Below, piece after piece: positions 1-9,857 of a stretch of 33,261 bases of DNA. Origin of the DNA: Nostoc sp. 'Peltigera membranacea cyanobiont' 210A (lineage in GTDB: Bacteria; Cyanobacteriota; Cyanobacteriia; Cyanobacteriales; Nostocaceae); the NCBI RefSeq assembly GCF_002246015.1, contig NZ_NOLJ01000002.1:968878-1002138 (forward strand). The letters are read 5' to 3'. The notes under the pieces are model-generated. The model ran no database searches and was not told where the DNA came from. It was given only the letters and a program-made list of their open reading frames with translations. Position numbers and translations under genes: made by a program. Position 1 is the stretch's first letter; each line of letters opens with the position of its first letter.

Positions 1-1
1 T

Positions 2-526
2 GGGGCTGGCAATGACTTCCTGGATGGTAGTGGTACAACAACATCGTTGAGAGCCTTCGGTGGTGAGGGTAATGACATTCTCTATGGTGGTGCTGGCAAT
101 GACTTACTCTATGGAGATGCTGGTAATGATACATTACGAGGTGGTAAAGGTAATGACATCCTGACTGGTGGTGCTGGTGGCGATCGCTTTGTATTCAACT
201 CAGGTGCTGGGTACAATAGTGCCGATCTCGGTGTAGATAAAATTACTGACTTCAGCAACTTTAGCGATAAAATTGTCCTCGATAAGACAACTTTTGGCGG
301 ACTCAATAATCTGTTCCAAATTAGGATAGTAGCTAATGATGCAGCAGCTGCAACTAGCTCTGGACTCATTACTTACAGTCTTGGAACTGGCAACTTGTTC
401 TTCAACCAAAACTTGACATCACCAGGCTTTGGGACAGGTAGTCTGTTTGCCAACATTGATAACGATAACAATCAATTCACAGCCCCACCATTATTATCAG
501 CGACAAACTTTGAGATCGTTGCGTAA
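2..526 (+). CDS. RTX / hemolysin-type calcium-binding repeat protein, C-terminal part (5' end outside window)
   Basis: The reading frame is open from the first bases of the window, so the gene begins upstream. The TTG at 47 is only an internal codon. About five glycine- and aspartate-rich nonapeptides of the type GGxGNDxLY fill the first ~55 visible residues; these form Ca2+-binding parallel beta-rolls in RTX proteins. They are followed by the usual C-terminal block: [10 protein letters not shown], then a [17 protein letters not shown] stretch, seen at the end of many secreted cyanobacterial RTX proteins that leave by a type I secretion system. The catalytic or adhesive part, if any, is not in the window, so function is unknown. 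The RTX assignment itself is secure. Two hairpins follow the stop codon. Confidence 0.9.
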   Translation, partial: GAGNDFLDGSGTTTSLRAFGGEGNDILYGGAGNDLLYGDAGNDTLRGGKGNDILTGGAGGDRFVFNSGAGYNSADLGVDKITDFSNFSDKIVLDKTTFGGLNNLFQIRIVANDAAAATSSGLITYSLGTGNLFFNQNLTSPGFGTGSLFANIDNDNNQFTAPPLLSATNFEIVA

Positions 527-580
527 ACATCTCTTAAAATCCGTAGAGGCTAAGGTATGTCTGCAAGCTTACAGCTAAAT

Positions 581-613
581 CCAAATTAGCAATCATCAAT
601 ATTGCTAATTTGG
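581..613. repeat. 13-bp perfect inverted repeat downstream of the RTX gene
   Basis: Arms CCAAATTAGCAAT (581-593) and its exact complement (601-613) enclose a 7-nt loop. There is no T-run directly after it on either strand, so it may act as an mRNA 3'-end stabiliser or part of a compound terminator rather than a classic intrinsic terminator. Confidence 0.6.
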
Positions 614-621
614 GATAATTG

Positions 622-654
622 AATCCTCCTCATACTTCAAGTACGGGGAGGATT
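622..654 (+). terminator. Probable terminator of the RTX gene
   Basis: AATCCTCC (622-629) pairs with GGAGGATT (647-654), with a short internal TACTT/AAGTA pairing in the loop, and a short T-run (TTTT) at the end of the stem. It lies about 100 bases past the stop codon. The T-run is short, so the call is moderate. Confidence 0.5.
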
Positions 655-885
655 TTACAGCAGTTTTCTTTCGCATGAAGTATGAGGTTACGGAGGCAGA
701 AGACAGACACTCTTTATAGATCAATACAGTTCAGTTAAGCAATTTTTTTCCTTCTCTTACGATATTTCTATCTCTAGGAGCAAATTCCGTTAAGATACTT
801 AGCCCAAGTTACGATTTATGAAATTTAGGTTTTTTGTCGATTCGCGCAATACCTGCGGCAGGCTATGCGTAAGCACACCACAGAT
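655..885. other. Intergenic, no gene recognised
   Basis: Between the RTX gene end and the 3' end of the helicase gene (convergent). AT-rich; no reading frame with family resemblance. Near 842-877 a GC-rich stretch (CCTGCGGCAGGC core) resembles the small dispersed palindromic repeats common in Nostoc, but it cannot be defined precisely from one copy. Confidence 0.5.
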
Positions 886-3800
886 TTAGCTGAAAAGGCG
901 AGAAACATCAACGAAACCATCATGAAGACTGACAATATTTGAAACTTCTGAATACATACTTCCGACTTTACCTGATTGATGGGTAAATAAATTATGACAA
1001 CCCACAATTATCAGTAGTTCTTGAGCGCGGGAAAAAGCAACATTTACCCGTTCTGGTTTCTTTGCAAATCCCACATCTCCTTTGCTATTGTTGCGAACCA
1101 TACTGACAATTACAACGGGTCTTTCCATTCCTTGAAATCTATCTACTGTACCAGTACGAATTTCTAGGGAAGGGAAAAGTTCAGATTGCAGACGTTCATC
1201 AATTTTTCTTAATTGAGCGCCATAAAATGTAATTACGGCAATTTCTTTTTTGGGTTCACCATTAGCAACTTTAGAAGCCCAAGTAGCCTCAAATTGTTGA
1301 CACAAACATTCAATCGCATCAATTTCTGGAGTATTAAAGTACGAAGTTCCATTTCGTTGCTCTAAAAACTGATTCTCTATAGGCGTTTTTACCCAGAGAA
1401 GATGCTGAGATTCTTGGATAATTTCGCCTGCTAGATGATGTGCGCGTTTTGTATCAGGCTCCAAAATCCCAGATTCTAGTTTACCGTCATAAAACTGATT
1501 GATTGCTCCCATAATAAAAGGGTGCATTCGATATTGTGTAGTTAGCATTTGTTTGATGCTTTCATCAGCAGATTCAAACTGACTTTTAAACAATGATTCT
1601 TCTAAGAATTGTAGTTCGTCTCGTGTATTACCCATTGTTTGAGCAACTTCTTCTATAGTGCTGGTATCAAGCATGGGTGGTAATTGCCGATGATCGCCTA
1701 CCATAACTAACTTTTTGCCTTTCAAAGCTGGGATTAGTAACTCTGGTGGAGTACACTTACTAACTTCATCAATGATAACGACATCAAATGATTTGAATTC
1801 TTCAGAAAAACCTCTATTTGCAGCTTGAACACAGGTGATCCCGACGACGTTTGCATTATCTAGATAGATACGCCTTAAATCGTCCCTATCGCCTTCAGTT
1901 GGCTCTCTTAATTTTCCTATCCAATCTTGAACAAAATTCTGATATTTATTGAGATAAGTTTCGTCTGTCTGGAGTTGTTGCTGCCAAGATTCAAACTGAG
2001 TATTGATATTGCGTAAAAACTCTATACTATATAAGTCAGCTTGTGAATTTTCTGGTTTAAATTTATCAGGTATTGTTTGCCATTCTGCCAACCACCAGCT
2101 TCGTTCTTCTCTTAGGTTTTCTGATGGCTGTGGTTGTGATTTTTGTTCTACCTCACGTAGATTAATTTGTAATTTCTGAAGTTGCTGTAGAGAAGTTTCA
2201 GTTTCTTCTTGTAGCTTTGATAAATGCTCATTTAGAGAATGTTTAATTATCTCCAGTACAGCAAAAGGTTCTAATGATGAGATTAAGGTTTGAAGCTGAC
2301 TGATAGAAGTTTCGCAGTAATTTACTTGATTTGCAAATTCTTGGGGTTGCTCCCAAATGTTTGATTGTGTTGCAAGATATTTTTCAACTAGAATACGTAA
2401 TTGATCGGGGATATTTTTTTGATTAAGTTCTTGCAAGTTATTAATAACTCGTGCAAGTTGGGAATTAGCATCTTGCTGTGCTTTTTCTACCTCAGCTTGA
2501 GTAATAGATATTTGCTGTTGGCTAACTTCATTTTTCTGAAGTTCATTTAATTGTCGTTGCAGATGCTGAAGCTGTTGTTCAGTTTCAGTTTTGACTTTTA
2601 AAACGCATTGACGCGCATTTGCAAGGATAGTATCTAGCAATTCTTCTGTAAGGCGAGTGAGAGTAGAGTCGATATTATTCCATTCCCATGATGCACCATA
2701 AGCCCGTTGCATTCTAACTAAGAAAACCTGGGTATTTTCAACTAGTAATTTTCGCTGTTTGGGGTTGAGTAGCTGATAGTTGTTGAACTGTTGATAGGTT
2801 TCTTGCCATTGGGTGCGGTCGTTCTTTGATAGCACCATTGGAATCTGGCTAAAGTTTTGTTGTAAAAAATAGCTGAAATTATGCTGTTTCCCCTGTCTAT
2901 CAGTAAAGCCTCCGTCTATTTCATAAGCGATCGCTTTTGTCAACAAGTCCCATTCAGGTAGGTTAATTTTATAAGTTTTTGGTACTATTGGTAGTTTTAA
3001 TGTGTTAGCAAACATCAACAAACCTAGCGGTAAGTCAACTAAATTTTCTGTGAGTGGTAAACCTGATTGATGACATTCTTTCAAAGTTTGATAGAGATGA
3101 GAAGGTGCTGTAGATTTCCATTCCTTAACTGCTGAGATAATGTAATCTATTTCCCGTTGGCGATTTTGCCATATCTGGATTGTTTGCTGTATATTTTGCA
3201 GTTTGGTAAGATATTGCTGATAATCTGGTTGTAACTGATTCAATGAGGCGAAATTTTGTTTGACAACCTCCACTGATGCTGCAACTTCTAAGATGGCTTT
3301 ACTTACCTCTTGAGCATAAGTCAAAGAAGTTTTAAATCCAGAAATTTCTATTGCTACAGTTTTATGCAACCAAGCCGCTAAACCAAAAGCACCAAGCGCT
3401 GGACGCACAAAGCCAAGTTCATCAGTATATTTGATAGTTTTACGAACATTTGCTAAAAATTCTTCTACTAAACTGTTACCTTCTGTGTAGGGCTTAAGAA
3501 GTGGCAAAAAATCTGTAACTTCTGAGGCTTCCCAGTTGATATTTGGTGCAGTATTTAATATATTTTCTAATCCTGCAATTAGTGATTCAACCTCGTTATA
3601 TTTTTCTACAGTTTCGTTGTAACATTTTTCTTGATTTTTAAAGTTAGCCTCTAGTTTTAACTTATTTTTATTGAATTTAGTTTGTTGCTGATTAAGTTCT
3701 TCCTCTGCTTGTAAGTAGGCTGTAAATCTTTGTGATGATGCCAGTAATTGAGTGAAAATTTTTATATTTTCCAGCCGCTGAGTCAGATTATTTTCGCAAT

Positions 3801-5367
3801 CATTTGCTGTATTTTCTAGCCATCTGCCAATCACTTGGTCTTCTAAAAATGGCTGTCCTTCTTCCCCAACTTTTTCGGCTCTCCCCTTTCGTACAGCCCG
3901 AATCACTGGGTTGTGAACTAATCGACTCAGGGCGTTATCTACTGCTAAATTGGCTTGAGATGCAATTAGAGTGCGTCCACCGCGAAGGGCAATTTGATAG
4001 CAAATCTCGGCAATTACGGTAGTTTTCCCAGTACCTGGCGGCCCTTGGATGAGAACAAGATCCTTAGCGGCAAGTACCTTTTCTACTGCTGCTTTCTGAC
4101 CAGGATTTGCAGAAGATAATAATAAATCTTGTGGTTGAAGTTCAACAGTTGTTTTGATTTGTCTAGCCTGAGAAGCATCGAATAAAAAGTTACCCAAATA
4201 CGGATTTTGGGTGTAACCGTTATTCAAATCATCTAAAGCTTTTTTCTTGCGCTGAATCTGCTGAATATCACCAACTGCTTCAAAACACAAAAATCCTGTA
4301 TCTGGTAACTTATAACGCTCTGCTGCCATGAATTCGGCTAAGTCACGTTCTAATCTCAGGCTGATAATACAACGGTTGGGGTCAACCTCTTCAACAGTCC
4401 CTAATTGACGACCGCTAATCCAATTTTTGCCGACGGGAGCAGTTTCAAAAAGCTTTAAATCTTCGTTTTTTGTGCGTCTTGCTCGTTCCCAGAAGTTTTC
4501 TAATTCGAGGGAATTTTGATAAAAGCCGTCAAGGGTGGCTGAGGCTACATCAATTTCAAAACTGATTCGTCTTTTGAAGTTATAGTTATGACTTACGTAA
4601 CGCACGCAAAACTGACGCGCTTTAGCGATTTTTTCTTCAATTTGCAAAAACGCTTTCCAAGCTTTAAGCTGATCTTCTGTAGGCACATTTTCGCCACAAA
4701 CTGGTGCGGCTGCAATGCGTTTCAATGTTGCAGCCGGAATGTCGAGATGATGCTGATGATTAGGTAGCAAACGTAAGCGACAAGGTATAGCATAGCTATC
4801 GGCGTGTCCCCGTGAGAGCTGTAATAACTGAGCCGATAGTATTTTTAAACCTCCGCGTCCATCTTTTGGTACAGCCGCTCTAAATCCTAATGTTTTTCTG
4901 AGTTTCTCAAGTCTTGCGGGTAACGGAAACTCATCCGAGTCTGTTGCTATTGTCAAATCCCAAATTTCTTCTCTTGCTTCTTTCCCTGCACCTTTACGAC
5001 GTACATAAAATAGAGAAGGCTTTTTCCCGACACATTCATACATTAACTCATTGGCGCGATCGCGCCGCTCTCTAAATTCAGAATATGATTTAAGGGCCGC
5101 TTCACCTTCAAGATGGCGGATAAAGCTATCAATTGCCGAAGCTATAAACATATAGCCCCAATCTTCAGAGGTTGTTTTAGTAGTTTTCGAGGATTTTGCT
5201 GTTAGTTTATTAATCGCTACACGAATGCGTTCTGCATCGGATTCTGAGATTGCGCTAGTATGGCTTTTAACTGCAATTTTGAGTTTTTCACAAATTACTA
5301 ATAGCTTCTTGTTATCTAAATTTAATTCTTTTGCTAGTTCGTAGACTCTGAGTTTGCCGTTGTTCAT
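886..5367 (-). CDS. Superfamily-1 (UPF1/DNA2-like) helicase with IF-2-type N-terminal domain and long coiled-coil insertion
   Basis: 1493 residues. Residues 1-55 (starting [20 protein letters not shown]) closely resemble the IF2_N domain at the start of cyanobacterial translation initiation factor IF-2. An uncharacterised region to ~residue 400 follows, probably including the beta-barrel found before UPF1-type cores. The helicase core is complete: Walker [10 protein letters not shown] (~440), motif [10 protein letters not shown] (~1195, DEVS instead of the commoner DEAS), motif [12 protein letters not shown], motif IV QYRMHP (~1277), motif [12 protein letters not shown] (~1412), motif [11 protein letters not shown] (~1445). 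About 600 residues between motifs Ia and II are Gln/Glu/Lys-rich and largely coiled coil. The family hydrolyses ATP to translocate on RNA or DNA; substrate here is unknown. The ATG at 5367 is 21 bases after the small membrane protein gene, suggesting one operon. Confidence 0.9.
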   Translation of the reverse strand: MNNGKLRVYELAKELNLDNKKLLVICEKLKIAVKSHTSAISESDAERIRVAINKLTAKSSKTTKTTSEDWGYMFIASAIDSFIRHLEGEAALKSYSEFRERRDRANELMYECVGKKPSLFYVRRKGAGKEAREEIWDLTIATDSDEFPLPARLEKLRKTLGFRAAVPKDGRGGLKILSAQLLQLSRGHADSYAIPCRLRLLPNHQHHLDIPAATLKRIAAAPVCGENVPTEDQLKAWKAFLQIEEKIAKARQFCVRYVSHNYNFKRRISFEIDVASATLDGFYQNSLELENFWERARRTKNEDLKLFETAPVGKNWISGRQLGTVEEVDPNRCIISLRLERDLAEFMAAERYKLPDTGFLCFEAVGDIQQIQRKKKALDDLNNGYTQNPYLGNFLFDASQARQIKTTVELQPQDLLLSSANPGQKAAVEKVLAAKDLVLIQGPPGTGKTTVIAEICYQIALRGGRTLIASQANLAVDNALSRLVHNPVIRAVRKGRAEKVGEEGQPFLEDQVIGRWLENTANDCENNLTQRLENIKIFTQLLASSQRFTAYLQAEEELNQQQTKFNKNKLKLEANFKNQEKCYNETVEKYNEVESLIAGLENILNTAPNINWEASEVTDFLPLLKPYTEGNSLVEEFLANVRKTIKYTDELGFVRPALGAFGLAAWLHKTVAIEISGFKTSLTYAQEVSKAILEVAASVEVVKQNFASLNQLQPDYQQYLTKLQNIQQTIQIWQNRQREIDYIISAVKEWKSTAPSHLYQTLKECHQSGLPLTENLVDLPLGLLMFANTLKLPIVPKTYKINLPEWDLLTKAIAYEIDGGFTDRQGKQHNFSYFLQQNFSQIPMVLSKNDRTQWQETYQQFNNYQLLNPKQRKLLVENTQVFLVRMQRAYGASWEWNNIDSTLTRLTEELLDTILANARQCVLKVKTETEQQLQHLQRQLNELQKNEVSQQQISITQAEVEKAQQDANSQLARVINNLQELNQKNIPDQLRILVEKYLATQSNIWEQPQEFANQVNYCETSISQLQTLISSLEPFAVLEIIKHSLNEHLSKLQEETETSLQQLQKLQINLREVEQKSQPQPSENLREERSWWLAEWQTIPDKFKPENSQADLYSIEFLRNINTQFESWQQQLQTDETYLNKYQNFVQDWIGKLREPTEGDRDDLRRIYLDNANVVGITCVQAANRGFSEEFKSFDVVIIDEVSKCTPPELLIPALKGKKLVMVGDHRQLPPMLDTSTIEEVAQTMGNTRDELQFLEESLFKSQFESADESIKQMLTTQYRMHPFIMGAINQFYDGKLESGILEPDTKRAHHLAGEIIQESQHLLWVKTPIENQFLEQRNGTSYFNTPEIDAIECLCQQFEATWASKVANGEPKKEIAVITFYGAQLRKIDERLQSELFPSLEIRTGTVDRFQGMERPVVIVSMVRNNSKGDVGFAKKPERVNVAFSRAQELLIIVGCHNLFTHQSGKVGSMYSEVSNIVSLHDGFVDVSRLFS

Positions 5368-5388
5368 CCACTATTTACCTTGTCCGTA

Positions 5389-5763
5389 TTAGCCCAACCG
5401 TCTTGAACGTTTTACAGATTTAAAAATACTTTTTGCAATCGCAAAAACCATGATTATTATGACACCGTAAAACAAGGCATCTAATAAAAATGCCCCAAAA
5501 TTTATACTGGAAAAATCTTCAACTCCGATTGTCCCCCAGCCACCTGTAGGTGAGCTACCAACCTCGCCGTCATGCACTACTGGGAATGGGAACCCAGCCG
5601 TTAAAGAATCACCACCCATACACGCATTTGGAGAACATGGTTCACTTGAGCAGAGTTGTTTACAACCTGGAGGATTCTGATACCACAGCGATAAAATAGT
5701 TAACGGAATTCCTAACAATGTACTTAATATTATTACTGTTATTGCTTTTCCCAATTTTCTCAT
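5389..5763 (-). CDS. Small two-helix membrane protein with a four-cysteine loop, function unknown
   Basis: 124 residues. A hydrophobic helix at ~7-27 and another at ~90-110 flank a loop of about 60 residues with cysteines at 34, 38, 43 and 48 and several Gly/Pro-rich turns; the tail is basic (KSVKRSRR), which by the positive-inside rule suggests a cytoplasmic C-terminus. The four cysteines could form disulphides outside or bind a metal. An AGGAAG element lies about 10 bases before the ATG. It directly precedes the large helicase gene (21-base gap, same strand), so the two are probably co-transcribed. I do not recognise a characterised family. Confidence 0.7.
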   Translation of the reverse strand: MRKLGKAITVIILSTLLGIPLTILSLWYQNPPGCKQLCSSEPCSPNACMGGDSLTAGFPFPVVHDGEVGSSPTGGWGTIGVEDFSSINFGAFLLDALFYGVIIIMVFAIAKSIFKSVKRSRRLG

Positions 5764-5793
5764 CGAAGGGACTTCCTAAGAATAGAGGCTGTA

Positions 5794-6711
5794 TCAAAGT
5801 TTATACTGTTGATAAACTTCACTGGCGGCGCGATGTAGCAGGGAGTGTCGCCATACTAAAGATTTCATATCATCAGCATAACCCCCGCCAATGACGCAAG
5901 CGACAGGATAACCGCTATTCACACAGGTACTCAAAACCTGCATTTCTCGTCGGAAAATGCCAGCATCGGTAAGGGCTAATTTTCCCAAGCGATCGCCTAT
6001 ATGAGGGTCAACACCAGCATCATAAAATACTAAGTCTGGCTTGACTTTAGACAATAAATCTGATAAGTAATTCGCCAAGGTTTGCAAATAGGCGTCATCT
6101 TCCATTCCCACCGGCAAAGGAACATCCAAATCGCTGTTTTGTTTAGTACCGGGGAAATTGATTTCGCAGTGCATGGAGAAAGTAAAAACGCTGTCGTCAT
6201 CTTGGAAAATAAAAGCTGTGCCGTCTCCTTGATGGACATCTAAATCTACAATCAGGATTTTTTGGACAAGTCCGAATTTTTGTAAAACACGACAAGCGAT
6301 CGCTAAATCGTTGAAAATACAAAAACCAGACCCATAACTAGGAAAGGCGTGATGAGTTCCACCAGCAGTATTACAAGCTAAACCCTGACTTAGTGCTAGT
6401 TTTGCAGTAAGTATCGTACCACCTACAGCTACACAAGTACGATTCGCTAATGCTGGACTCCAAGGCAAACCAATGCGTCGCTGTGCTTTGGGATCTAGGG
6501 TTCCTTCACAGTAAGCTTGAACGTAGCTTGGAGTGTGGACTAACTCTATCAATTCTGGCGGCGGACGTTGGGGGGTGTGAAATTGTTCTTGATTAGCGAC
6601 ATTATCAGCTAACAGCAATTCGTAGAGTTGTCGGAACTTAGACATCGGAAAGCGATGTCCTTCAGGTAGTGGAGCAATGTAATCTGGGTGGTAAATAATT
6701 GGCAAGTCCAT
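5794..6711 (-). CDS. Histone deacetylase superfamily protein (AcuC/acetylpolyamine-hydrolase-like)
   Basis: 305 residues from the ATG at 6711. An upstream TTG at 6729 would add six residues but is less likely, since the family begins near LPIIYHPDY. Zn-dependent deacetylases of this fold remove acetyl groups from lysine side chains or polyamines. Visible residues: catalytic His pair GGTHH (120-121), zinc ligands D158 and H160 in DLDVHQGDGT, D235 in DAGVDPH, and the GGGY tyrosine near the C-terminus. All active-site positions are present, so it should be active; the substrate cannot be told. It is divergent from the MscS gene and lies just upstream of, and in the same direction as, the small membrane protein gene (30-base gap), so read-through is possible. 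Confidence 0.9.
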   Translation of the reverse strand: MDLPIIYHPDYIAPLPEGHRFPMSKFRQLYELLLADNVANQEQFHTPQRPPPELIELVHTPSYVQAYCEGTLDPKAQRRIGLPWSPALANRTCVAVGGTILTAKLALSQGLACNTAGGTHHAFPSYGSGFCIFNDLAIACRVLQKFGLVQKILIVDLDVHQGDGTAFIFQDDDSVFTFSMHCEINFPGTKQNSDLDVPLPVGMEDDAYLQTLANYLSDLLSKVKPDLVFYDAGVDPHIGDRLGKLALTDAGIFRREMQVLSTCVNSGYPVACVIGGGYADDMKSLVWRHSLLHRAASEVYQQYKL

Positions 6712-6816
6712 AAGGAAAGAAAATCTCAAGCAGCTAATCCCACAACTAACAAGCTAAAATTTAGCCATAATCACAGCAAAAATGCTGCTCTCCTAAATCT
6801 AAAATTTCAAATTGAT

Positions 6817-7833
6817 ATGATGGAATGGATTACACCTATTGCATTTATTCTAGCTGGCTTACTGGCTGGAGTAATTGGTGAAAAAGTTATTTTCAAAAAG
6901 CTGGAAATATTCGTTAATAATAAACGAATTGCTGGGGGTAATATTATATTTTACTCTCTGCACCGCATGACATTTATTTGGTTTGTCATTGCCGGTTTTT
7001 TTTGGGCAGTTTTGAGCGCACCTCTAAAACCAGATATTGCGATCGTACTGCAAAAAGTTTTGACGATCGCACTGCTGTATTCAGTAACCCTAGTTTTAGC
7101 AAGATTGAGTGCTGGTTTTGTTAATTTATTTATTCGCAGAACAGAAGGAGTTCCCACATCACTAATTTCTAACCTTGCGAAGATTACTGTTTTAGTTTTG
7201 GGAACATTAATCATATTGCAAACAGTGGGTGTTCAGATTACACCGATAATCACGACTTTAGGGATTGGTGGTCTGGCAGTTGGTTTGGCACTTCAAGATA
7301 CCTTAGCAAATTTGTTTTCTGGCTTTTACTTAATTATTTCTAAGCAAGTTAGAACCGGAGACTATGTAAAATTAGATGCTGGACATGAGGGATATGTTAT
7401 AGATATTTCTTGGCGTAATACAACAATTAAAGAAATTTCCAATAATATAGTCATTGTTCCTAATTCTAAGTTGTCTTCTGCAATTTTCACAAACTATCAT
7501 TTACCCGCAAAGGAAATTACTTTAACAATGGATGTTGGCGTAAGTTATGATAGCGATTTGGAAGAAGTTGAAAAAGTGACTGTAGAAGTGGCCATTGAAG
7601 TCATGCAAGAAATTGCACCAGAATTAAAAGAAAATGAACCATATATCAGATTTCATACTTTTAATGATTTTAGTATAGATTTTACGCTTTATATGCGCGT
7701 TAGTGAATACTTCGATCAACGCATTGGTAAACATCTATTTGTCAAAAAATTGCACAAGCGCTATCAGCAAGCAGGAATTGAAATTCCCTTTCCCATCAAA
7801 GAGGTTTATCTACAAAATAATATAAATCAATAA
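6817..7833 (+). CDS. MscS-family mechanosensitive ion channel
   Basis: 338 residues from the first of two adjacent ATGs (6817, 6820). The open frame runs back to 6688, but that would overlap the divergent deacetylase start and lacks family resemblance. Hydrophobic helices lie at ~4-22, 52-70, 78-104 and 115-137, then the pore-lining helix with the small-residue pattern TLGIGGLAVGLALQDTLANL (~147-166). The soluble beta domain starts with VRTGDYVKL and VIDISWRNTTI, as in MscS; an alpha/beta C-terminal domain completes it. Channels of this family release solutes under hypo-osmotic shock from the inner membrane. The gene converges on the metal-transporter permease gene with a 31-base gap. Confidence 0.9.
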   Translation: MMEWITPIAFILAGLLAGVIGEKVIFKKLEIFVNNKRIAGGNIIFYSLHRMTFIWFVIAGFFWAVLSAPLKPDIAIVLQKVLTIALLYSVTLVLARLSAGFVNLFIRRTEGVPTSLISNLAKITVLVLGTLIILQTVGVQITPIITTLGIGGLAVGLALQDTLANLFSGFYLIISKQVRTGDYVKLDAGHEGYVIDISWRNTTIKEISNNIVIVPNSKLSSAIFTNYHLPAKEITLTMDVGVSYDSDLEEVEKVTVEVAIEVMQEIAPELKENEPYIRFHTFNDFSIDFTLYMRVSEYFDQRIGKHLFVKKLHKRYQQAGIEIPFPIKEVYLQNNINQ

Positions 7834-7864
7834 AAGTTTGGCACTCAATCCAGACTAACCCTTG

Positions 7865-8719
7865 CTAAGGAAGGTGTTTTATAGAAAGGGGAGGGAGACG
7901 GCGTTTATATCGTCCTTGCAGATTTTTGGTGAGCAATACGCAGGCGAAGATGGCGGTTGAAAGCAGCACTACACTAGCTCCAGAGGCAATGTCGAGGTAG
8001 TAGCTGAGGTAGATACCGACAAACGAAATCGCAGCTCCTAAAATCCCGGAAAGAATCATCATATAACCAAAGCGATCGCTCACTAATCGGGCAATTGATG
8101 CTGGAATCACCACTGCTGAAATAATTAGAGTTACCCCCAAGACGTTCAGCGTCGCCACTAGTAAAGTTGCCAACATCAAAGCAAATAAAGTATCCATTGC
8201 AAAAACGGGTACACCATGAACCTGAGCAACTTCCCGGTCAAAACACCAAAATAGCAACGGGCGATAAAACAAGAAAACCAGACTGAGTAAGACAATCGTC
8301 ACACCCGTCACCACCCACAAATCATTAGGGGAAACGCCCAACACATTCCCAAACAAAGCGGCTTCAAAGTTTTGGCTAAACTTGCGATAGCTACTAATTA
8401 CAGCTACTCCTAAAGCAAAGCTAGCAGTTGTCACAATCCCAATAGCTGCATCCGAGTAAATTTTGCGTCCGGTCAAATATTGAATCAACAGAGCAGCTGC
8501 AAAACCCCAAATTCCAGAGCCAATGTAGAAATTCAAGCCTAGTACATAACTCAGCACGGCTCCTCCCAAAATTGCATGAGATAAACCGTGGGCAATGTAA
8601 CTCATTCTGCGAGTTGTAATATAAACTCCCATAATGCCGCATAATAGCCCCGCCATCACGCCTACTAAGATGGCACGGCTAAAAAATTCGTAGCGAAAGG
8701 GTGCTAGTAAAAAATCCAT
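7865..8719 (-). CDS. Metal ABC transporter permease (ABC-3 family, Zn/Mn type)
   Basis: 284 residues, about eight hydrophobic helices, beginning with a short amphipathic segment (MDFLLAPFRYEFFSRA) and a first helix containing GLLCGIMGVYITTRRMSYIAHGLSHAILGG, typical of ZnuB/MntB-type permeases (the YIAHGLSHAILGG motif is conserved). The protein forms the inner-membrane channel for a divalent cation, driven by the ATPase encoded 11 bases upstream. Last gene of the cluster; ends facing the MscS gene. Sequence alone does not distinguish zinc from manganese. Confidence 0.92.
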   Translation of the reverse strand: MDFLLAPFRYEFFSRAILVGVMAGLLCGIMGVYITTRRMSYIAHGLSHAILGGAVLSYVLGLNFYIGSGIWGFAAALLIQYLTGRKIYSDAAIGIVTTASFALGVAVISSYRKFSQNFEAALFGNVLGVSPNDLWVVTGVTIVLLSLVFLFYRPLLFWCFDREVAQVHGVPVFAMDTLFALMLATLLVATLNVLGVTLIISAVVIPASIARLVSDRFGYMMILSGILGAAISFVGIYLSYYLDIASGASVVLLSTAIFACVLLTKNLQGRYKRRLPPLSIKHLP

Positions 8720-8730
8720 ATACAGTTAAA

Positions 8731-9567
8731 TTAAGCAGATTTCGACGAGTTAGAGCGGCGCAGTACTTGGGGCAAGTTATCTTGCATTTGATGGCGTAGA
8801 GATGTACCGCCGCTAGCAATCAAAATTCGGTCTTGTTGATAGAAAACTACCATTTCTCCACCAAAAGTCTGCTCAAGATTTGCGGGAGTGAAGACATCAA
8901 TAGGTTGACCTTGACAAATTAAACCGTGGTTGAAACACACCACCCAAGGTAAATGAGTCGCCACCGAGTTGAGGTCATGGGTGGAGAGGATAATTGTCAA
9001 GCCCTGCTGATTCAAATCAGCCAATAGGTGCAATAGTTCGTGTTGAACGTGCAAGTCTGAACTGCTAGTGGGTTCATCTAAAAGGACTATTTCTGGTTCT
9101 CCTACTAAAGCACGGGCAATGAAAACCCTTTGCTGTTGCCCACCAGATAGATTACCAATGGGTTGATGGGCAACATCGGCAACTCCAACGCGCTCTAGGA
9201 GTTCCCTGGCAACTTGGCGATCGCGCCGCGAAGACCAAGGCAACATCTTCTGCTTTTGGTAACGCCCCATCATCACCACTTCCAGAGCCGTAACTGGAAA
9301 AGTCCAATCCACTGTTTCCACTTGCGGTACATACCCCACGAAAGACGGTGCTACTCCTGGCTTTAAGCGCTTTCCTCGAAACCAAATCTCTCCAGCCCAA
9401 GGCTGAACTAGCCCTAAAATCGCTCTGATTAAAGTGCTTTTACCACTGCCGGAAGGCCCTACCAAGCCAGTCAGTTGACCAGGGTAAAGCGTCAAATTAA
9501 CATCGCTAAACACTGGCTGGGTTTGATAACCACAGGTTAAACTTCTAACTTCAAGTATTGGTTGCAT
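8731..9567 (-). CDS. Metal ABC transporter ATP-binding protein (Zn/Mn type)
   Basis: 278 residues with all ABC ATPase elements: Walker A GPSGSGKST (37-45), Q-loop at ~Q82, signature LSGGQQQR (140-147), Walker B IVLLDEP (160-166) and the H-loop LSTHDL. The length and the C-terminal extension fit ZnuC/MntA-type subunits. It powers the permease encoded 11 bases downstream. Upstream, 290 bases containing a 21-bp tandem array separate it from the binding-protein gene, so it may depend on read-through or on its own promoter within that spacer. Confidence 0.93.
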   Translation of the reverse strand: MQPILEVRSLTCGYQTQPVFSDVNLTLYPGQLTGLVGPSGSGKSTLIRAILGLVQPWAGEIWFRGKRLKPGVAPSFVGYVPQVETVDWTFPVTALEVVMMGRYQKQKMLPWSSRRDRQVARELLERVGVADVAHQPIGNLSGGQQQRVFIARALVGEPEIVLLDEPTSSSDLHVQHELLHLLADLNQQGLTIILSTHDLNSVATHLPWVVCFNHGLICQGQPIDVFTPANLEQTFGGEMVVFYQQDRILIASGGTSLRHQMQDNLPQVLRRSNSSKSA

Positions 9568-9632
9568 ATACAGCAGATTTCAGTTGGTGAGGTACATAAA
9601 CTAAATACATTGCGTAAAAGCGTAGCGTTTTT

Positions 9633-9737
9633 AATGCAAGGGAACGCATTGGCATTACAAGGGGATGCATTGGCATTGCAAGGGGACGTATTGGCATTGC
9701 AAGGGGACGTATTGGCATTGCAAGAGGACGCATGGGC
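9633..9737. repeat. 21-bp tandem repeat, five units, inside the metal-transporter cluster
   Basis: Five contiguous 21-bp units start at 9633, 9654, 9675, 9696 and 9717, followed by a partial sixth. Units 3 and 4 are identical (ATTGCAAGGGGACGTATTGG plus C); the outer units differ at one to four positions. Identical units in the middle and diverged ones outside point to expansion by slippage or unequal crossing-over. It lies between the ATPase gene and the binding-protein gene. Confidence 0.9.
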
Positions 9738-9857
9738 ATTGCAGGCTATTGCCAAATTTAATTCGCTACATAATTAATAAAATGCTGTGTTAAGTCTCTT
9801 GCGCTAGATATCAAGCGTGTTTTATTCCTGAATTCTGCTGTATTTATGATGTTGATC

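Noticed and set aside
109..409. Minus-strand frames inside the RTX gene
   Set aside because: Shadows of the Gly/Asp repeat coding; no domain resemblance.
6688..6816. N-terminal extension of the MscS channel
   Set aside because: It would overlap the divergent deacetylase gene start, has no family resemblance, and two adjacent ATGs at 6817/6820 precede the first membrane helix.
9562..9777. Small plus-strand gene between the transporter genes
   Set aside because: The frame consists mostly of the 21-bp tandem array and overlaps the ATPase start; frames on the opposite strand are equally open.
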